A stretch of 64,000 bases of DNA, from assembly GCA_963759155.1 (NCBI GenBank), contig CAVWXX010000008.1:263295-327294 (forward strand), read 5' to 3'. Source of the DNA: SZUA-36 sp963759155. Its GTDB lineage: Bacteria; Pseudomonadota; Gammaproteobacteria; Xanthomonadales; SZUA-36. Of this stretch, positions 26,615-34,213 are shown piece after piece. How positions within the stretch are numbered: position 1 is the first letter of the stretch; every line of letters begins with the position of its first letter. A program made the position numbers and the translations under genes. The notes under the pieces are model-generated. The model did no database searches. It had not been told where the DNA came from and saw nothing but the letters and a program-made list of their open reading frames with translations.

Positions 26615-27510
26615 AGCAGGTGGTTCTGAAGGTGGATGTGGATACTTACCTCGGTACGCTGCACGGCGTGCCGGCACTGCTCGAGTTGTTTGAGCGATAT
26701 GATGTCAAGGCAAGTTTCCTGTTCAGCGTCGGGCCGGACAACACCGGCAGGGCGATACGCCGGGTTTTCAGAAAAGGTTTTCTGCAAAAAGTCGGTCGCA
26801 CCTCGGTGGTCAGCCATTATGGTTTGCGCACCCTGATGAATGGTGTGATCAAACCGGGTCCACATATTGGCAAGAAAGCAGCATTTGTCATGCGGTGTGT
26901 TGCTGCAGCCGGACATGAGGTGGGTATTCATTGCTACGACCATGTTCGCTGGCAGGATTATGTCGCCGGCAAAGATCAGAAATGGACAAAGCGTGAGATG
27001 GATAAAGCGCTGAATGCGTTCAAAGACGCCCTGCAGATGGAACCGCAAACAATTGGCGCTGCAGGCTGGCAATTGAATCCATTTGTCATTGCGCTGGAAG
27101 CACAGATGGGCTTTAAATATGCCAGCGACGTACGTGGTCGCGAGCCGTTTTTCCCAACCATGGAAGGGCTGAGTTCCAATTGCATCCAACTACCCACGAC
27201 GCTACCCACACTGGATGAAATCATAGGTTCAGATGGTATAGACTCATTCAATTGCTGGGAAGCAATCCTGGAGAAAAGCCGCGAGTCACTACCTTGCGGA
27301 CATGTCTATACGCTGCATGCTGAGTTAGAGGGTATGAAGCTGATGCCGGTGATGGAAAAGTTGCTTGAGCAGTGGAAAGCATCGGGTTTTGATTTTCTGA
27401 CGCTCCAGCAACTCCATGCTTCACTGGACCAATCAGCACTGCCAAGGCAGGAAATAGCCTGGTCTGAACTCGATGGCCGCTCCGGCCTGCTGGCTGTCCA
27501 GGGCGCCTGA
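26611..27510 (+). CDS. arnD: ArnD-like deformylase (NodB-fold polysaccharide deacetylase)
   Basis: The 299-residue protein matches ArnD in length and pattern. It starts VVLKVDVDTYLGTLHGVPAL, with the metal-binding Asp pair, and has AAGHEVGIHCYDHVRWQDY, with the His residues of the NodB active site. It removes the formyl group from undecaprenyl phosphate-L-Ara4-formyl-N so that the product can be flipped and used. It probably sits at the inner face of the inner membrane. It overlaps the formyltransferase gene and is followed 38 bases later by arnC. Confidence 0.92.
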   Translation: MKQVVLKVDVDTYLGTLHGVPALLELFERYDVKASFLFSVGPDNTGRAIRRVFRKGFLQKVGRTSVVSHYGLRTLMNGVIKPGPHIGKKAAFVMRCVAAAGHEVGIHCYDHVRWQDYVAGKDQKWTKREMDKALNAFKDALQMEPQTIGAAGWQLNPFVIALEAQMGFKYASDVRGREPFFPTMEGLSSNCIQLPTTLPTLDEIIGSDGIDSFNCWEAILEKSRESLPCGHVYTLHAELEGMKLMPVMEKLLEQWKASGFDFLTLQQLHASLDQSALPRQEIAWSELDGRSGLLAVQGA

Positions 27511-27548
27511 TTAAGTTCGACGCCATTTGAGTACACGGGAGGTTTTAA

Positions 27549-28556
27549 TTGAACGCTGACATGACAAAAGACACGCAGGGTCAATTGGTCGATTTGTCCG
27601 TTATTATTCCGGTGTACAACGAGCAGGATGTTCTCGGCAAACTGTTTGAGCGTCTATATCCGGTCATGGACGCTTTAGGACGTTCATTTGAAGTCCTGTT
27701 TGTAAACGATGGCAGTTCGGATAACTCATCCGGTATCCTGGCAGAACAGTTTGAACAGCGGCCCGATGTTACGCGGGTGGTTTCTTTGAGCTCAAATGCG
27801 GGTCAGCACGCCGCCCTTATCGCCGGCTTTGAGCTTACCCGTGGCAAGTTCATCATTACCCTTGATGCAGACTTACAGAACCCGCCGGAGGAGATTCCGG
27901 CCATCGTTGCAGAGATGGACAAGGGTTTTGATTACGTCGGTTCGATCAGGGCTTCCCGAAACGACAAGGCATGGCGGCATATTGCCTCGCGGATGATGAA
28001 CTCCTTGCGTGAAAAGATTACCAATATCCACATGACGGATCAGGGTTGTATGTTGCGGGGTTACAGCCGGGAGATTGTCCGGGAAGTCGCTATTTGCAAT
28101 GAATCCCGTACATTTATTCCGGCGCTGGCTTACCTGTATGCGGCCAGGCCAACTGAGATCACGGTAGCCCATGAAGAACGGGCAGCCGGCAAATCCAAGT
28201 ATTCCCTGTTGAAGCTGATTCAGCTGAATTTTGACCTGATGACCAGTTTTTCATCGATGCCACTGCGACTGATCTCATTAACAGGCATCGCCGTTTCAAT
28301 TCTTTCTTTTTTGTTTGTCATTTACCTGGCCTATCGCCGCCTGTTCTATGGTCCGGAAGTCGAGGGTGTTTTCACGCTGTTTGGTATCACCATTTTCCTG
28401 ATGGGTTTATTGCTGTTTTCAGTTGGTATGCTGGGTGAGTACATCGGTCGTATCAACGGCCTGGTGCGAAGAAGAAAACGATTCCGCGTTGCGAGTGTGC
28501 TGCAGGCGGGTGAGGGTGTAAAATCGCCTGATGAAGAATCGAAACCTTCTTCCTGA
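27549..28556 (+). CDS. arnC: undecaprenyl phosphate-L-Ara4-formyl-N transferase ArnC (GT2 family)
   Basis: This family 2 glycosyltransferase has the GT-A start LSVIIPVYNEQDVLGKLFERL, the DxD-type ITLDADLQNPPEEIP motif and two C-terminal membrane helices (about residues 235-258 and 270-292). It transfers formyl-Ara4N from UDP to undecaprenyl phosphate. The start is a TTG at 27549, supported by GGGAGG six bases upstream (27537-27542). An ATG at 27561 is 18 bases from that site and would give a protein four residues shorter. The 335-residue length is near enterobacterial ArnC (322). Confidence 0.92.
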   Translation: MNADMTKDTQGQLVDLSVIIPVYNEQDVLGKLFERLYPVMDALGRSFEVLFVNDGSSDNSSGILAEQFEQRPDVTRVVSLSSNAGQHAALIAGFELTRGKFIITLDADLQNPPEEIPAIVAEMDKGFDYVGSIRASRNDKAWRHIASRMMNSLREKITNIHMTDQGCMLRGYSREIVREVAICNESRTFIPALAYLYAARPTEITVAHEERAAGKSKYSLLKLIQLNFDLMTSFSSMPLRLISLTGIAVSILSFLFVIYLAYRRLFYGPEVEGVFTLFGITIFLMGLLLFSVGMLGEYIGRINGLVRRRKRFRVASVLQAGEGVKSPDEESKPSS

Positions 28557-28613
28557 GCGGACGGGCAGAAGACACGCCGGACCGGCGTTATCCCCACAGT
28601 AACCAGGAATACC

Positions 28614-29660
28614 ATGAAAATTTTGATCCTCGGCGTTAACGGCTTTATCGGCCATCACCTGTCGAACAGAGTTCTCCAAACCACGGATTGGGAAGTCTAT
28701 GGCATGGATATGCGGTCCGACCGGCTTGACAATGAAATAAATCATGAGCGGTTTCACTTTTTTGAAGGTGACATCACCATCAATCGCGAGTGGATCGAAT
28801 ATCACATCAAGCATAGCGATGTCATATTGCCCCTGGTTGCCATCGCGACACCGGCGATCTACGTTACCAATCCACTGGGTGTGTTTGAGCTGGATTTTGA
28901 AGCCAACCTGGCCATTGTCAGGGCCTGTGTGAAGTACAACAAACGCGTTGTGTTTCCATCAACTTCCGAAGTCTACGCCATGTGTGAAGACGACGCCTTC
29001 CACCCTTACGAGTCAAACCTGGTGCTCGGCCCGATTGCCAAGCCACGCTGGATCTACTCCTGTGCCAAGCAATTGATGGACCGGGTGATTGCGGCTTATG
29101 GTCAGCAGGAAGGTCTGAAATTTACCTTGTTCCGCCCCTTCAACTGGATCGGCAGTGGTCTGGACAGCCTTCATACCCAGAAGGAAGGCAGTTCCAGAGT
29201 AGTAACACAATTCCTCGGCCACATCGCCCGCGGTGAAGACATCAAGCTGGTAGATGGCGGCTTGCAGCGCCGCAGTTTTACCGATGTCTCAGATGGAATT
29301 TCAGCCCTGGTGAAGATCATAGAGAACAAGGACGGCATCGCAGACGGCAAGATCTACAATATTGGCAATCCGGAAAATGATCTATCCATTAAGGAACTGG
29401 CCAACCTGATGCTGGAAATGTCGTTTAACTACCCTGAGTACGAGTCTCAGGCACGCAACGTTAATATCGTCGAAGTAACATCGGCGGATTATTACGGCGA
29501 GGGCTACCAGGACATACAGAGTCGGGTGCCTTTTATCGACAACACACGTGAAGAGCTGGATTGGGCTCCGTTGGTTGACGTCAACACAGCGCTGGGCAAG
29601 ATCATGGATACCTACCGAAATGAGGTTGCTGCGGCTCGTGCTTTGCTGGATCAAAATTAG
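28614..29660 (+). CDS. UDP-glucuronate oxidative decarboxylase, stand-alone ArnA C-terminal domain
   Basis: The 348-residue protein matches the C-terminal half of ArnA, an extended short-chain dehydrogenase that oxidises and decarboxylates UDP-glucuronate to UDP-4-keto-pentose. Landmarks: NAD-binding GVNGFIGHHL (about 8-17), the FPSTSEVYAM stretch carrying the Ser-Glu pair, the YSCAK Tyr/Lys pair, and GGLQRRSFTDVSDGI with the arginine needed for decarboxylation. It is the last gene of the arn group, 57 bases after arnC. The first dedicated enzyme of the pathway thus comes last in the operon. No UDP-glucose dehydrogenase gene is in the window. Confidence 0.93.
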   Translation: MKILILGVNGFIGHHLSNRVLQTTDWEVYGMDMRSDRLDNEINHERFHFFEGDITINREWIEYHIKHSDVILPLVAIATPAIYVTNPLGVFELDFEANLAIVRACVKYNKRVVFPSTSEVYAMCEDDAFHPYESNLVLGPIAKPRWIYSCAKQLMDRVIAAYGQQEGLKFTLFRPFNWIGSGLDSLHTQKEGSSRVVTQFLGHIARGEDIKLVDGGLQRRSFTDVSDGISALVKIIENKDGIADGKIYNIGNPENDLSIKELANLMLEMSFNYPEYESQARNVNIVEVTSADYYGEGYQDIQSRVPFIDNTREELDWAPLVDVNTALGKIMDTYRNEVAAARALLDQN

Positions 29661-29719
29661 AGCGACGAAGCGGAATACAAAGTGGTGTAGTGTCATTCAT
29701 TTGGGCTGATGGTTGGGTC

Positions 29720-29902
29720 ACCATTGATCAGTCGGGAAGCTGAGGCTCTGCATTAGCTTGTTTCAGGGTTCACACTCCAGGTGGAAAGAACCATTGATCA
29801 TTCGGGAAGCCGAGACTATGCGCTAGTTTTCTTCCAGGCTCACAGGTTGAAAACCATTGATCATTCGGGAAGCCGAGGCTATGCAGTAGCTTACTTCCAG
29901 AC
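29720..29902 (+). repeat. three tandem copies of a unit beginning ACCATTGATCATTCGGGAAG
   Basis: Copies start at 29720, 29790 and 29853, so spacing is 70 then 63 bases. All share ACCATTGATCA, TCGGGAAGC and GAGGCTATGC-like blocks with a few substitutions; the tails differ more. The third copy continues into the arm of the inverted repeat described next. The spacing change breaks any reading frame, so the repeat is not coding. Confidence 0.85.
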
Positions 29903-30010
29903 GCGCTCGAGCACATCCATGTGTCGCTCATCCTCGACTCCTGTCTCAGAAGGTCTGGAAGTAAGCTACTGCACATCCTCGCCTTTGTGCGAATGCAGGG
30001 GTCAATGGTT
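29853..30010. repeat. inverted-repeat element 1 with palindromic core
   Basis: TGCAGTAGCTTACTTCCAG plus AC (29882-29902) is repeated perfectly in reverse complement at 29953-29973. Beyond this 21-bp arm the similarity continues in weaker form: 29998-30010 read backwards resembles ACCATTGATC, the start of the third tandem unit. The 50-base core (29903-29952) contains GCGCTCGAGC followed by ACATCCATGTGTCGCTCA, which recurs in opposite orientation in element 2. It is most simply read as a small non-autonomous repetitive element. Confidence 0.75.
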
Positions 30011-30110
30011 TCTGGAAGATACACGTGGTTTGATTCTGAGCTTGATAAGCACACGGCTTTTGCGAATGTTGGACAAACAACCTTTGAAAGATGCAGGGCG
30101 TTTGATATTA

Positions 30111-30220
30111 AGCTGGGGTGTGTATTAACTTATCAGGACCGTGAGCGACATGGATGTCGCGCTCGAGCTTACATGGACGTATTCACAGCGAGTCCTGGGA
30201 AGTTAATACACATCCCAGCT
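30111..30220. repeat. inverted-repeat element 2 with related core
   Basis: The 21-base left end 30111-30131 (AGCTGGGGTG...ACTT) pairs with 30200-30220 (AAGTTAATAC...AGCT) with one mismatch. The stem continues inward through CAGGAC/GTCCTG. The core holds the palindrome GCGACATGGATGTCGC (30145-30160), the block GCTCGAGC and the half-palindrome TACATGGACGTA. Read on the other strand, the core matches that of element 1, while the outer arms are unrelated to those of element 1. Confidence 0.78.
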
Positions 30221-30325
30221 CCCCCAATCTTGCAGATTATCGAAAGTAAGGCTTCTGAGTTACTCCTCAGGCTAGCTTGGGCACGGCACCTGTCTTGGTA
30301 AGACAATACACATCCCAGCTCCCCC
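30205..30325 (+). repeat. 21-bp direct repeat, copies exactly 100 bases apart
   Basis: AATACACATCCCAGCTCCCC plus C occurs at 30205-30225 and again at 30305-30325. The first copy is part of the right arm of element 2. The bases following each copy are also weakly similar (CTTGCAGATTA versus CTTACGGATCA), so the duplicated unit was probably longer originally. Together with elements 1 and 2 this accounts for most of the 716-base gene-free gap 29661-30376; I see no gene in it. Confidence 0.85.
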
Positions 30326-30343
30326 GACCTTACGGATCAGAAA

Positions 30344-30360
30344 TTTTGCAGTCTGCAAAA
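30344..30360 (-). terminator. small hairpin downstream of the minus-strand barrel gene
   Basis: TTTTGCA and TGCAAAA (30344-30350 and 30354-30360) form a 7-bp stem with a three-base loop, 16 bases beyond the stop of the gene at 30377-31252. Reading on the minus strand it is followed by a short T-rich stretch. The stem is AT-rich, so terminator activity would be weak. Confidence 0.35.
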
Positions 30361-30376
30361 GAAGTAAGAATTCAGT

Positions 30377-31252
30377 CTATTTTCTAAACCACGAATTCAT
30401 GCTGAGGGTGATGGCGGTGAATTGACCGCTTGAGCTGAATTGGTATCCCACGCCTAAGCGATGTATGTCTAGAAACCAGAGTTTAAATGGACGGTTCCGC
30501 AAGCTGACTTGCAGGCTAAGTTCTATTTGATCCTGTATGGGGTCGAAGGTCCCGTCGGGCAGATTGAAATGGAGTTCATTGCCCAGAAATGAATACATGA
30601 AGGTCCAGTGAAGATCGACCGGCTCGCCATGGAATGTGGCTTTTTTCAGCGGTTGCCGTAACTCGGTGCCTATCTGGGCAACGGCCAGATGGTCGGACCT
30701 GCCTTCATCGGGTGTGTAGCCAGCGTAAAAGAGTCCGGCAAGAATAGACCATTGGTTTTTCTTTGCAGGAAAGGTATAGCGGCTTTTGACTCCTGCGTAA
30801 TAAATCCACGCCGAATCATCATTTCTCAGATCCGAACCCCAGCCCACATGTGCCAGTGTTCTCAAATACCATCTGGGGCTGATGGGAATCTCCAGTTCGA
30901 CACCGGGCGTGAAGCTTGCTGTCCCAAAGTTATCATTTTCTATGATGCCCCCGAGGTCTTCAATATCATGCAATCCGACTGTAACCGGATACCTGATTTC
31001 TACCCCCAGTTTTCGTGAGCCGGATTCGGTCAGCGAAGATGTCCGCAAGGTTTGCCGGATGGGGACTCTTACTACGAATACTGATCGGGTATCCTCGATC
31101 TGGTACCAACCGGTTCCAAAAAAGGAGGAATAGGCCCAGTGGACCGGCTCGAAAACGGTTTTCGTCTCCGCAGCCAGGGAATCGGTGACGGAGAAAAACA
31201 GGCAAATCAGAAATACAAAGGCTTGTTGTATTGTTTGACGATGTGATTTCAT
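30377..31252 (-). CDS. putative outer-membrane beta-barrel protein
   Basis: The 291-residue protein has a signal peptide (QQAFVFLICLFFSVTDSLAA, cut near residue 28). It then shows alternating strands throughout, ending ...GQFTAITLSMNSWFRK. The pattern SFFGTGWYQI, VVRVPIRQTL and LGVEIRYPVTVGLH, then about ten amphipathic strands, reminds me of the solitary autotransporter-type barrel family of Gammaproteobacteria, but I cannot confirm that. It is 39 bases downstream of the Bat operon on the same strand, so it might be co-transcribed with it. No passenger domain or enzymatic motif is present. Confidence 0.6.
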   Translation of the reverse strand: MKSHRQTIQQAFVFLICLFFSVTDSLAAETKTVFEPVHWAYSSFFGTGWYQIEDTRSVFVVRVPIRQTLRTSSLTESGSRKLGVEIRYPVTVGLHDIEDLGGIIENDNFGTASFTPGVELEIPISPRWYLRTLAHVGWGSDLRNDDSAWIYYAGVKSRYTFPAKKNQWSILAGLFYAGYTPDEGRSDHLAVAQIGTELRQPLKKATFHGEPVDLHWTFMYSFLGNELHFNLPDGTFDPIQDQIELSLQVSLRNRPFKLWFLDIHRLGVGYQFSSSGQFTAITLSMNSWFRK

Positions 31253-31291
31253 TTCACCAAAAGCCTTAGTTCATCTTGGGCGATTTAAATA

Positions 31292-32590
31292 TTACGGGTT
31301 CAAAGGGGCCAGGTCATTCACTGATGAATCAAGTTCCTGATGATGGATCTTTCGCCGAGCTCTTTGCAAGGCAGCTAAGAGCTTGTCGCCCTGCCAGCTA
31401 CCATCCGATGAGACCAGGGCCTCCTGCAGATGCTTTAGTTCGCTTGCCAGGTTCTCGTCGTTAAGTATTCCGGCAAATTCGGCCAGTGTCACGGGTCGTG
31501 AATTTGCGGTGTCATCGACTGTGTAACTTGCTATCCAATTATGAATGGCTGAATGGGTCTGTGAGGCATGATTGCTCTTGCAGGTTTTTTGCAGTTCGGC
31601 AAAGGCTGATTTTTCATCGTTGACTTGTTGATTGGCAGTTTTGCGTCCGAAACGCAGCCAGAGTATACCGGTCAGGCCGGTCAGGAAAAGCACTAATATT
31701 AGCCACGAACTGCGAGAGTCCTGTTGGTCGTTTTTAACTGTCCCCACCACGGATTCTTCCTCTGACGGCAGGATATCAAGCTTCAATCCCGGGACGATCT
31801 GCTGTTTTAGCTCACGATTGCCTGGGTCCCACCACTGGAAACGAATACCCGGGATCTCATAGCTACCGGGTTTTTCCACGACCCAGGTAATGCTGTCGGT
31901 ACGTACGCCGGTCAGGTCGCCACGATCGGTTTTGTCGGTGATCTCAGGTGTCTGCGGATAGCTTGCCAGTCCTTCTGTGCGGAAAACAGGTAGAGGCGGA
32001 AGCAACATGGCAGAAATGTCATCAGCCCGTCGGTTGACCGTCAAGGTGACAGCATCACCTGTTTTTGTGATGGCCGTTGCCGGTTGCCAATCGTGCTCGA
32101 GCTCGAAAGAGGTGGTGGTTACCACCAGGTCGCCTGGTTTTGCACCTGGCGGCAGCTTTACGCTTAACTCCAGTCGTTCGGTCTGAAACTCGAAAGCCTT
32201 CTCTGCGCTGCCAAACCCTGCGGATGTGGTGAAACGCACGTTGATGGATGGGATTTCCAGTAGCCCCGTCTTTTGCGGATAAAGCGCCAGCGGGTAGCGC
32301 ACGATTTGCCAGTCCTGCCCGTCGATTTTTTCAGTCAGCTTCACAGTCGTGGTATCGGTTTGCATCAGGAAGGCGCCATTCACTTCCGGCAGGTTGAAAT
32401 GCGAATTGGAGAAGCTGAAGCCGGTGGTTTTCAGATCCAGGTCCAGCGTTACCTGTTGTCCTGCCCAGATCTCTTTATCCTGTTCAATGCTGATGCTCAC
32501 GCCAGCCTTGACTTCATTGTCCTGGGCAAAAAGAGAAAGCGGCAAAAGCAGGCCGGTCAACAGGATGAATGTGCACAGTTGCTTATTCAT
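31292..32590 (-). CDS. batD: BatD family protein
   Basis: The 432-residue protein has a signal peptide (MNKQLCTFILLTGLLLPLSLFA), beta-rich periplasmic domains (about 25-280) with the BatD pattern VTLDLDLKTTGFS...FEFQTERLELSVKLP, and one membrane helix near residue 310 (SSWLILVLFLTGLTGILWL). A cytoplasmic tail follows. BatD proteins accompany the Bat von Willebrand factor A pair and MoxR ATPase, and have been linked to oxygen tolerance in Bacteroides and to stress resistance elsewhere. The biochemical role is not established. It overlaps the preceding batC by eight bases. Confidence 0.88.
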   Translation of the reverse strand: MNKQLCTFILLTGLLLPLSLFAQDNEVKAGVSISIEQDKEIWAGQQVTLDLDLKTTGFSFSNSHFNLPEVNGAFLMQTDTTTVKLTEKIDGQDWQIVRYPLALYPQKTGLLEIPSINVRFTTSAGFGSAEKAFEFQTERLELSVKLPPGAKPGDLVVTTTSFELEHDWQPATAITKTGDAVTLTVNRRADDISAMLLPPLPVFRTEGLASYPQTPEITDKTDRGDLTGVRTDSITWVVEKPGSYEIPGIRFQWWDPGNRELKQQIVPGLKLDILPSEEESVVGTVKNDQQDSRSSWLILVLFLTGLTGILWLRFGRKTANQQVNDEKSAFAELQKTCKSNHASQTHSAIHNWIASYTVDDTANSRPVTLAEFAGILNDENLASELKHLQEALVSSDGSWQGDKLLAALQRARRKIHHQELDSSVNDLAPLNP

Positions 32591-33239
32591 TAACGTCTTG
32601 TACCGTTTCTTCAGTCAAGGCACTTTCCTTTTTCGCCAACTGGTAGTTAAAACGCACTGCCAAAAAATCAGCTGGTCGTGTTTCCACTTTGCGCAACCAC
32701 ATGGCACGCATGGCATCCTCACCCATCTGCTGGTCTGCTGCATCGACCACCTGTTCGCTGGAAGATTTATTTACCCGGCCGGTATCATCAAAGACGATTT
32801 CATCGGCCTCCAGTTGACCGCCGGTGCCGCCGTAGTCATCCTCGGGTGGTGCCAGTGCCGCTTTTCTCAAGATGGCGATTTGCAGGTTCTGTTCTGCTTC
32901 TAGCCAGCCAGGTCGTTTGGAAAGCGCGTTTTGATAGGCTTCAATGGCGGTTTCGTATTGACCCAGCATGATCAGTGCATTGCCACGGTTGTAGTTGGCT
33001 TCGGCGCTACCGGCACGGCCCAGCACCGAAGCGGCGCTTTCAAAGTCTCCTGCCATGAACAGCGCTGCGCCGATTCTTTCAGGCGTTGTGAATTTTCGGG
33101 CCGCCTGCTTGTATTCACCCTGCTCCATGAGGCGTTGCCCCTGCTGGTCGGGTGTCAACCACAGGTCTGCCCACTCGAAGGCATATGCCGGCGAAATTTG
33201 CGTCAGCATTAAAATCAATAGCGTTAGCCGAATGTTCAT
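32583..33239 (-). CDS. batC: tetratricopeptide BatC/BatE-like protein
   Basis: The 218-residue exported protein (signal MNIRLTLLILMLTQISPAYA) has tetratricopeptide units. The clearest is EANYNRGNALIMLGQYETAI, preceded by QGQRLMEQGEYKQAARKF. The C-terminal 90 residues are acidic and low-complexity. TPR members of Bat loci are thought to scaffold the VWA proteins at the periplasmic face. The start overlaps the batB stop by four bases and its end overlaps batD. Confidence 0.85.
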   Translation of the reverse strand: MNIRLTLLILMLTQISPAYAFEWADLWLTPDQQGQRLMEQGEYKQAARKFTTPERIGAALFMAGDFESAASVLGRAGSAEANYNRGNALIMLGQYETAIEAYQNALSKRPGWLEAEQNLQIAILRKAALAPPEDDYGGTGGQLEADEIVFDDTGRVNKSSSEQVVDAADQQMGEDAMRAMWLRKVETRPADFLAVRFNYQLAKKESALTEETVQDVNE

Positions 33240-34213
33240 TCCAGTGTCACCGATCCGCCTTGCCGGAAAAAGATCAATAAAATCAGCGCCAGCAAAATTA
33301 ACAGGTAATAACCTTCATCCTTCCATCGTTGGCCTTCCTGTGTGGGAGCGTTTTTTATACTGCTATCTATGCGGGCGGACAGACTTTCAATATCGCGTTT
33401 GTCCGCCGTTACTTCGGTTACCGTTCCATCCATAACACGTGCGGCCTCACGTAGTGACTTCATGTCCAGTGGCGGTGCGGGAAAGCTGTCCGGTGGCGGA
33501 ATCACTTCAGGACCGGCCGCCATGGCCAGGATGTGCACCTCGTAAGCGTTCTGCTGGTATATGGTTTTCAATGCAGACAGTTGTGATCTGTCTACACTAT
33601 CGGTGACCAGGACAATGGAACCGGGTACCGCGGCATCTCTGAGGCGCTGGTTTGCAAGTGCAATGGCTTCGGCTGGTTCATCGCCGTCCTTTGGCATGAT
33701 GCCGGGCTCCAGGGCTTGCGCAAAATTGTTTATAACCCCGGCATCGGAGGTTAAAGGCATCACCAGGTGTGCGCTGCCGGCATAGGCGATCAAACCGCTG
33801 CGAACATCACCCTTGAGTTCGAGCAAATCGTGAATCTTCATCACGCTGCGTTGCAGGCGGCTGGGTTGAATATCCTGCGCCAGCATGTCGGGTGTAACCT
33901 TAAGGACGATAAACATGGCTGACTGGTCTTCACTGAATGGCGTTGCCTGCATCTGCCAGCTTGGGCCGGCCAGGGCGAGGATGCCCACGAGCCAGACAAG
34001 CCCCAAAGCGTAAATTGGTCTCCAACGGCCACTGTCATCGTCTTCATCCATCAAGAGATGCTCGAGCAGGTGAGGGCTGATCACTTTCTTCCATGCCCGC
34101 AGTGAATCACTTCTCTGATAGACCGACCAGACCAGGAAACCGGCAGGAACCAGCAATAACAGCCAGGCCGGGCGCAGGAAGTGGAACTGGTCGAGTGATG
34201 CCAGGAAATCCAT
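33236..34213 (-). CDS. batB: BatB-like VWA protein with altered metal site
   Basis: The 325-residue membrane-anchored protein has N-terminal helices (about 14-31 and 67-85), a von Willebrand factor A domain (about 95-290) and a C-terminal helix. The fold landmarks remain: LAQDIQPSRLQRS, GLIAYAGSAHLVMPLT and IVLVTDSVDRSQ. The first metal-site motif, normally DxSxS, reads K105-V-T107-P-D109 here, so classical MIDAS metal binding is probably lost. The partner BatA keeps its motif. The start codon shares one base with the batA stop. Confidence 0.88.
   Translation of the reverse strand: MDFLASLDQFHFLRPAWLLLLVPAGFLVWSVYQRSDSLRAWKKVISPHLLEHLLMDEDDDSGRWRPIYALGLVWLVGILALAGPSWQMQATPFSEDQSAMFIVLKVTPDMLAQDIQPSRLQRSVMKIHDLLELKGDVRSGLIAYAGSAHLVMPLTSDAGVINNFAQALEPGIMPKDGDEPAEAIALANQRLRDAAVPGSIVLVTDSVDRSQLSALKTIYQQNAYEVHILAMAAGPEVIPPPDSFPAPPLDMKSLREAARVMDGTVTEVTADKRDIESLSARIDSSIKNAPTQEGQRWKDEGYYLLILLALILLIFFRQGGSVTLE

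Noticed and set aside
29720..29902. CRISPR array
   Set aside because: There are only three units, the units themselves diverge, spacing is uneven and no cas genes are near.
29770..30054. Minus-strand open frame with a repeated LGFPNDQWF sequence
   Set aside because: The frame is a translation of the 63-base tandem DNA repeat and the inverted element. It has no ribosome binding site, and the first repeat step (70 bases) is out of frame.
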